From assembly GCA_025996835.1 (NCBI GenBank), contig BNTU01000165.1, positions 1 through 5,265 of the forward strand: a DNA stretch of 5,265 nt. Direction: 5' to 3'. Made by a program: the position numbers and the translations under genes. Positions within the stretch are counted from its first letter, which is position 1. Each line of letters opens with the position of its first letter. The notes beneath the pieces were generated by a model that was not told the DNA's origin, did no database searches, and saw only the letters and a program-made list of their open reading frames with translations. This document shows, one piece after another, positions 1-3,100 of the stretch. The stretch comes from Bacteroidia bacterium. Its GTDB lineage: Bacteria > Bacteroidota > Bacteroidia > Bacteroidales > Azobacteroidaceae.

Positions 1-59
1 ATGGCGGGCTTAACCCGCCATCCCCTGCTAATCATGGGATGGCGAGGCAAACACGCCAT
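1..59. repeat. Nested inverted repeat (REP/MITE-like palindromic element), may continue left of window
   Basis: Bases 1-24 and 36-59 form an imperfect inverted repeat, 19 of 24 positions pairing, around an 11-base spacer (25-35). Each arm is itself palindromic. The left arm folds as an 8-bp stem (1-8 with 14-21, loop CTTAA). The right arm folds as a 6-bp stem (39-44 with 54-59). The inner part of the large repeat is a perfect 9-bp stem (16-24 with 36-44). No T-run follows either hairpin, so this is not a standard intrinsic terminator. The palindrome-within-palindrome form resembles dispersed intergenic repeats of the REP/BIME or small MITE kind; that classification is inferred. It could also serve as the transcription end of an unseen upstream gene. 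Confidence 0.6.
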
Positions 60-69
60 GGCATTCTGC

Positions 70-91
70 ATCAATTTAATAATTTATAATT
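70..91 (+). promoter_or_regulatory. A/T-rich translation start region without Shine-Dalgarno
   Basis: The stretch just before the ATG at 92 is almost entirely A and T. It contains no purine-rich ribosome-binding site at the usual spacing. This is typical of Bacteroidota, where A/T-rich unstructured leaders commonly replace a strong Shine-Dalgarno. A TATAAT string lies at 85-90, but it is only one base from the start codon and so is unlikely to be the -10 box of a leadered transcript. I could not find a convincing Bacteroidota -33/-7 promoter pair here, so the promoter is unresolved. Confidence 0.4.
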
Positions 92-166
92 ATGAAACGA
101 ACAAGTTTAATTAAGTGCATCGTAGCGGCAGCTTTGCTGCTCGGTACAGTAGCGGCGGCTAATGCG
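92..166 (+). other. Signal peptide (Sec, signal peptidase I type)
   Basis: The first 25 residues have a basic start (MKR...K), a hydrophobic core of Ala, Leu, Ile and Val at about residues 10-23, and an A-N-A site before Gln26. There is no Cys just after the cleavage site, so this is not a lipoprotein signal. Cys9 sits before the core and does not make a lipobox. Export across the inner membrane is therefore well supported; the final destination depends on the unseen C-terminus. Confidence 0.9.
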
Positions 167-3100
167 CAAAGCGGCACTTGCGGCGCAACCGCCTTGTGGT
201 CGTATGATGCCGCAACGACCACCCTAACCATTAACGGCACAGGGGCTATGGACAATTACGTTGCCCTCTGGGACGCCGATCCTGCTCCATGGAACGCCCC
301 CAGTCTCGGTATCAAAAATGACATTACCACAGTGGTGATAAGCGGCGTTACATCTATCGGCAAAGATGCTTTTAATGAGTGCCATGGACTAACGAACGTA
401 ACCATTGGCAATTCCGTTATCTCTATCGGCAACGATGCTTTTTACTCTTGCGATGGACTAACGAACGTAACCATACCCAATTCCGTTACAACTATCGGCA
501 CCGAAGCTTTTTCCTATTGCGGTGGACTAACGAGCGTAACCATGGGTAGTTCCGTTGATATTATCGGCGAACGCGCTTTCGAACATTGCACCAATCTAAC
601 GAGTATAACCATACCTAATTCCGTTACTTCTATCGGCGTATGCGCTTTTAGTGGAACTGGACTAACGAGCGTAACCATACCCAATTCCGTTACAACTATC
701 AACAACTCCGCTTTCTCTTGCCTCACTCTAACGAACGTATACATAGGCAGCGGTGTTACAGATATCGGAGAATATGTGTATGGCACATCTGCTTTTGCGA
801 ATTGCCCTCAGTTGACGACAATTACAGTGGACCCTGCAAATACTACATTTTCAGATTTGGATGGAGTGCTGTGTGATCCATCTAAAACAACTTTGCTTTT
901 CTACCCGCAAGCAAAAGCGGCAACATACACCATACCCAATTCCATTACCACTATCGGCGACTACGCTTTTAGTAATTGCAGTGGACTAATGAGCGTAACC
1001 ATACCCAATTCCGTTACAACTATCGGCACCAGTGCTTTTGATAATTGCACCGGTCTAACGAGCGTAACCATACCCAATTCCGTTACAACTATCAGCAACA
1101 ATGCTTTTTACAACTGCAGTGGACTAACGAGCATAAGTCTTGGCAGTTCCGTTAGCACTATCGGTCATGGTGCTTTTGAAGGCAGCACCGACAACTTGCA
1201 GACGGTGTATAATTACAGCAATACGCCGCAGATTATATACCACAATAGTCCACCACATCATAGTGTTGTTGGTTGGAACCCGAGTGTACTCAACAATGTA
1301 GATTTGTATGTGCCGTCTGCTTTGGTAAGTGTCTATAGCAGTGCCAGTGCCTCTGCAAATGGATGGAATAACTTCACCAAAGGACCTGTTGCTATCCCGA
1401 TGACTTCGGATTCTATTATATACGTTACCGAAGGCGGCTACGGCAACAAGGACGGCTCCTCGTGGAGCAACGCTTACCCCGGTCTTGCCGTCCCGCTACT
1501 GTTGGCTGGTCACCAACGCAAGGGAATAGTCCCCGTTGACGCCACTGACACCATCCGCCAAATTTGGGTAGCCGAAGGCATCTACACACCCGATATCGGC
1601 GGCGATCCCAACCGCGCCTTTGTGCTTGCACCCAATGTGAAAATTTACGGCGGTTTTAAAGATGATGATGATGATACGAAAACGTTTGCCAACCGCGATT
1701 GGAAAAACAATGTGACCTTTCTCTCTGGCGACTTTGTCGGCGATGACGATGACACACCAGGACTTGAATACACTAAAAATGACAACGCCTACCACCTAGT
1801 GATTTCCGCAGGCGATGTAGGTGAAGCCCTGCTCGACGGCTTCACCATCACCGGCGGTAATGCCATCAACACCGACGTTTTCGACTACGAGGGTAACGCT
1901 ATGATGACCGTAAACTCACAAACAAATAAACGAAACAGCGGCGGCGGGATATATAATATTTCTTCCTCGCCCACGCTGACCAACATTATCATCAACGGAA
2001 ACAGCGCAGTCTTCGGTGGCGGGATATACAACGAGGATTCTTCGCCCGTGCTGACCAACGTTACCATCAGCGAAAACAGCACAAACGACCCCGACGGCAA
2101 CGACGGCGACGGCGGCGGGATATATAACAAGGTTTCTTCGCCCACGCTCACCAACGTTATCGTCAGCGGAAACAGCGCAATCTTCGGTGGCGGGATATAC
2201 AATGATGCTTCCTCGCCCATGCTGACCAACGTTACCATCAGCGGAAACAGCGCAAACGACCTCTACGGCAGCGGCAGCTACGGTAGCGGCAGCGGCGGCG
2301 GGATATATAACAAGGATTCTTCGCCCGTGCTGACCAACGTTACTATCAGCGGAAACAATGCAATCTCCTTTGGCGGCGGGATGTATAACACAATTTCTAC
2401 GTCCGTGCTGACCAACTGTATCCTTTGGGGGAATACAGCAGGTCGTAATAAAAACGTTGCCAACATGGGACCCACCACCACCACCACCTACACCAACTCA
2501 TTGGTAGAAGGCAGCGGCGACGGTGATTGGAGCAGTTTGGGCACCGACGACGACCACAACATTGACGACAACCCGCGCTTTGTGCATTGGATTAACCCCG
2601 CTGATGGTGGTTGGACAGCCACCACCTTGGGCGACTACCGCCTGCTGCCGGGCAGCCCCTGCATTAACGCAGGTGATTCCGATGCTGACAACATCGCTTC
2701 CCCCGACCTTGCCGGCAAAGCGCGCATCAGCAACGGCACTATTGATATGGGTGCGTATGAAACTCCTCTGCCCAAACCCGATGCCAACGGCATTGTGTAC
2801 GTTACCGAAAACGGCACAGGCTACGGCTCTTCGTGGAACGACGCTTACGAGAGACTTGCCACCCCACTGCTGGTGGCTGACCAGCAGCACAAGGGAACGA
2901 TTGCCACGGAGTCCACTGACACCATCCGCGAGATTTGGGTTGCCAAAGGCACCTACAAGCCGCAGTACATAGCAGGCAACGGCACCACCCCCCGCGACCG
3001 TGCCTTTGTGCTGGTGGAGGATGTGGAACTCTACGGTGGATTTAAGGGCAATGATAATACGGAAACGGTTGCCAACCGCGATTTGGCAACCAATGTTACC

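Larger units (their letters stand above)
1415..2791 (+). other. Beta-helix module 1 (choice-of-anchor Q type)
   Basis: Residues 442-900. The head segment (442-616) has YVTE, SSW..AY around 456-462, IWVAEGIY at 491-498, YGGF at 519-522, LSGD at 544-547 and LLDGFTITGG from 580. Six beta-helix rungs follow at 617-783. The closing segment (784-890) contains SPCINAGD and ends IDMGAYE. A proline-rich linker (PLPKPDANG) leads to module 2. The head motif set is typical of Bacteroidota proteins annotated as right-handed parallel beta-helix or choice-of-anchor Q proteins. The aspartate run at 524-528 is unique to this module. Confidence 0.85.

Noticed and set aside
1..21. Intrinsic terminator
   Set aside because: The 8-bp GC-rich stem is suitable, but it is followed by CCCCTGC rather than a T-run. 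The partner hairpin at 39-59 also lacks one.
85..90. TATAAT as a -10 promoter box
   Set aside because: It ends one base before the base preceding the ATG, leaving no room for a leader, and no matching -35 or Bacteroidota -33 element sits at the proper distance.
1..114. Open frame from base 1 (ATG GCG GGC...) to TAA at 112, overlapping the start of the main gene
   Set aside because: It reads through the palindromic element, has no recognisable protein motif, and overlaps the signal-peptide start by 23 bases. A peptide-coding role cannot be supported; the tail of an upstream gene cannot be fully excluded.
347..1222. CRISPR-like regular repeats at 69-base spacing, and 78-base spacing in the later arrays
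   Set aside because: The repeats are in frame and encode LRR or beta-helix units. The intervals between conserved parts are themselves conserved codons, not unique spacers.
2523..2972. 149-codon plus-strand frame rich in Thr, Pro and Ala
   Set aside because: It is out of frame inside the main gene, has no start context, and reads repeated codons such as ACC in another phase. A similar shadow lies at 4053-4304.
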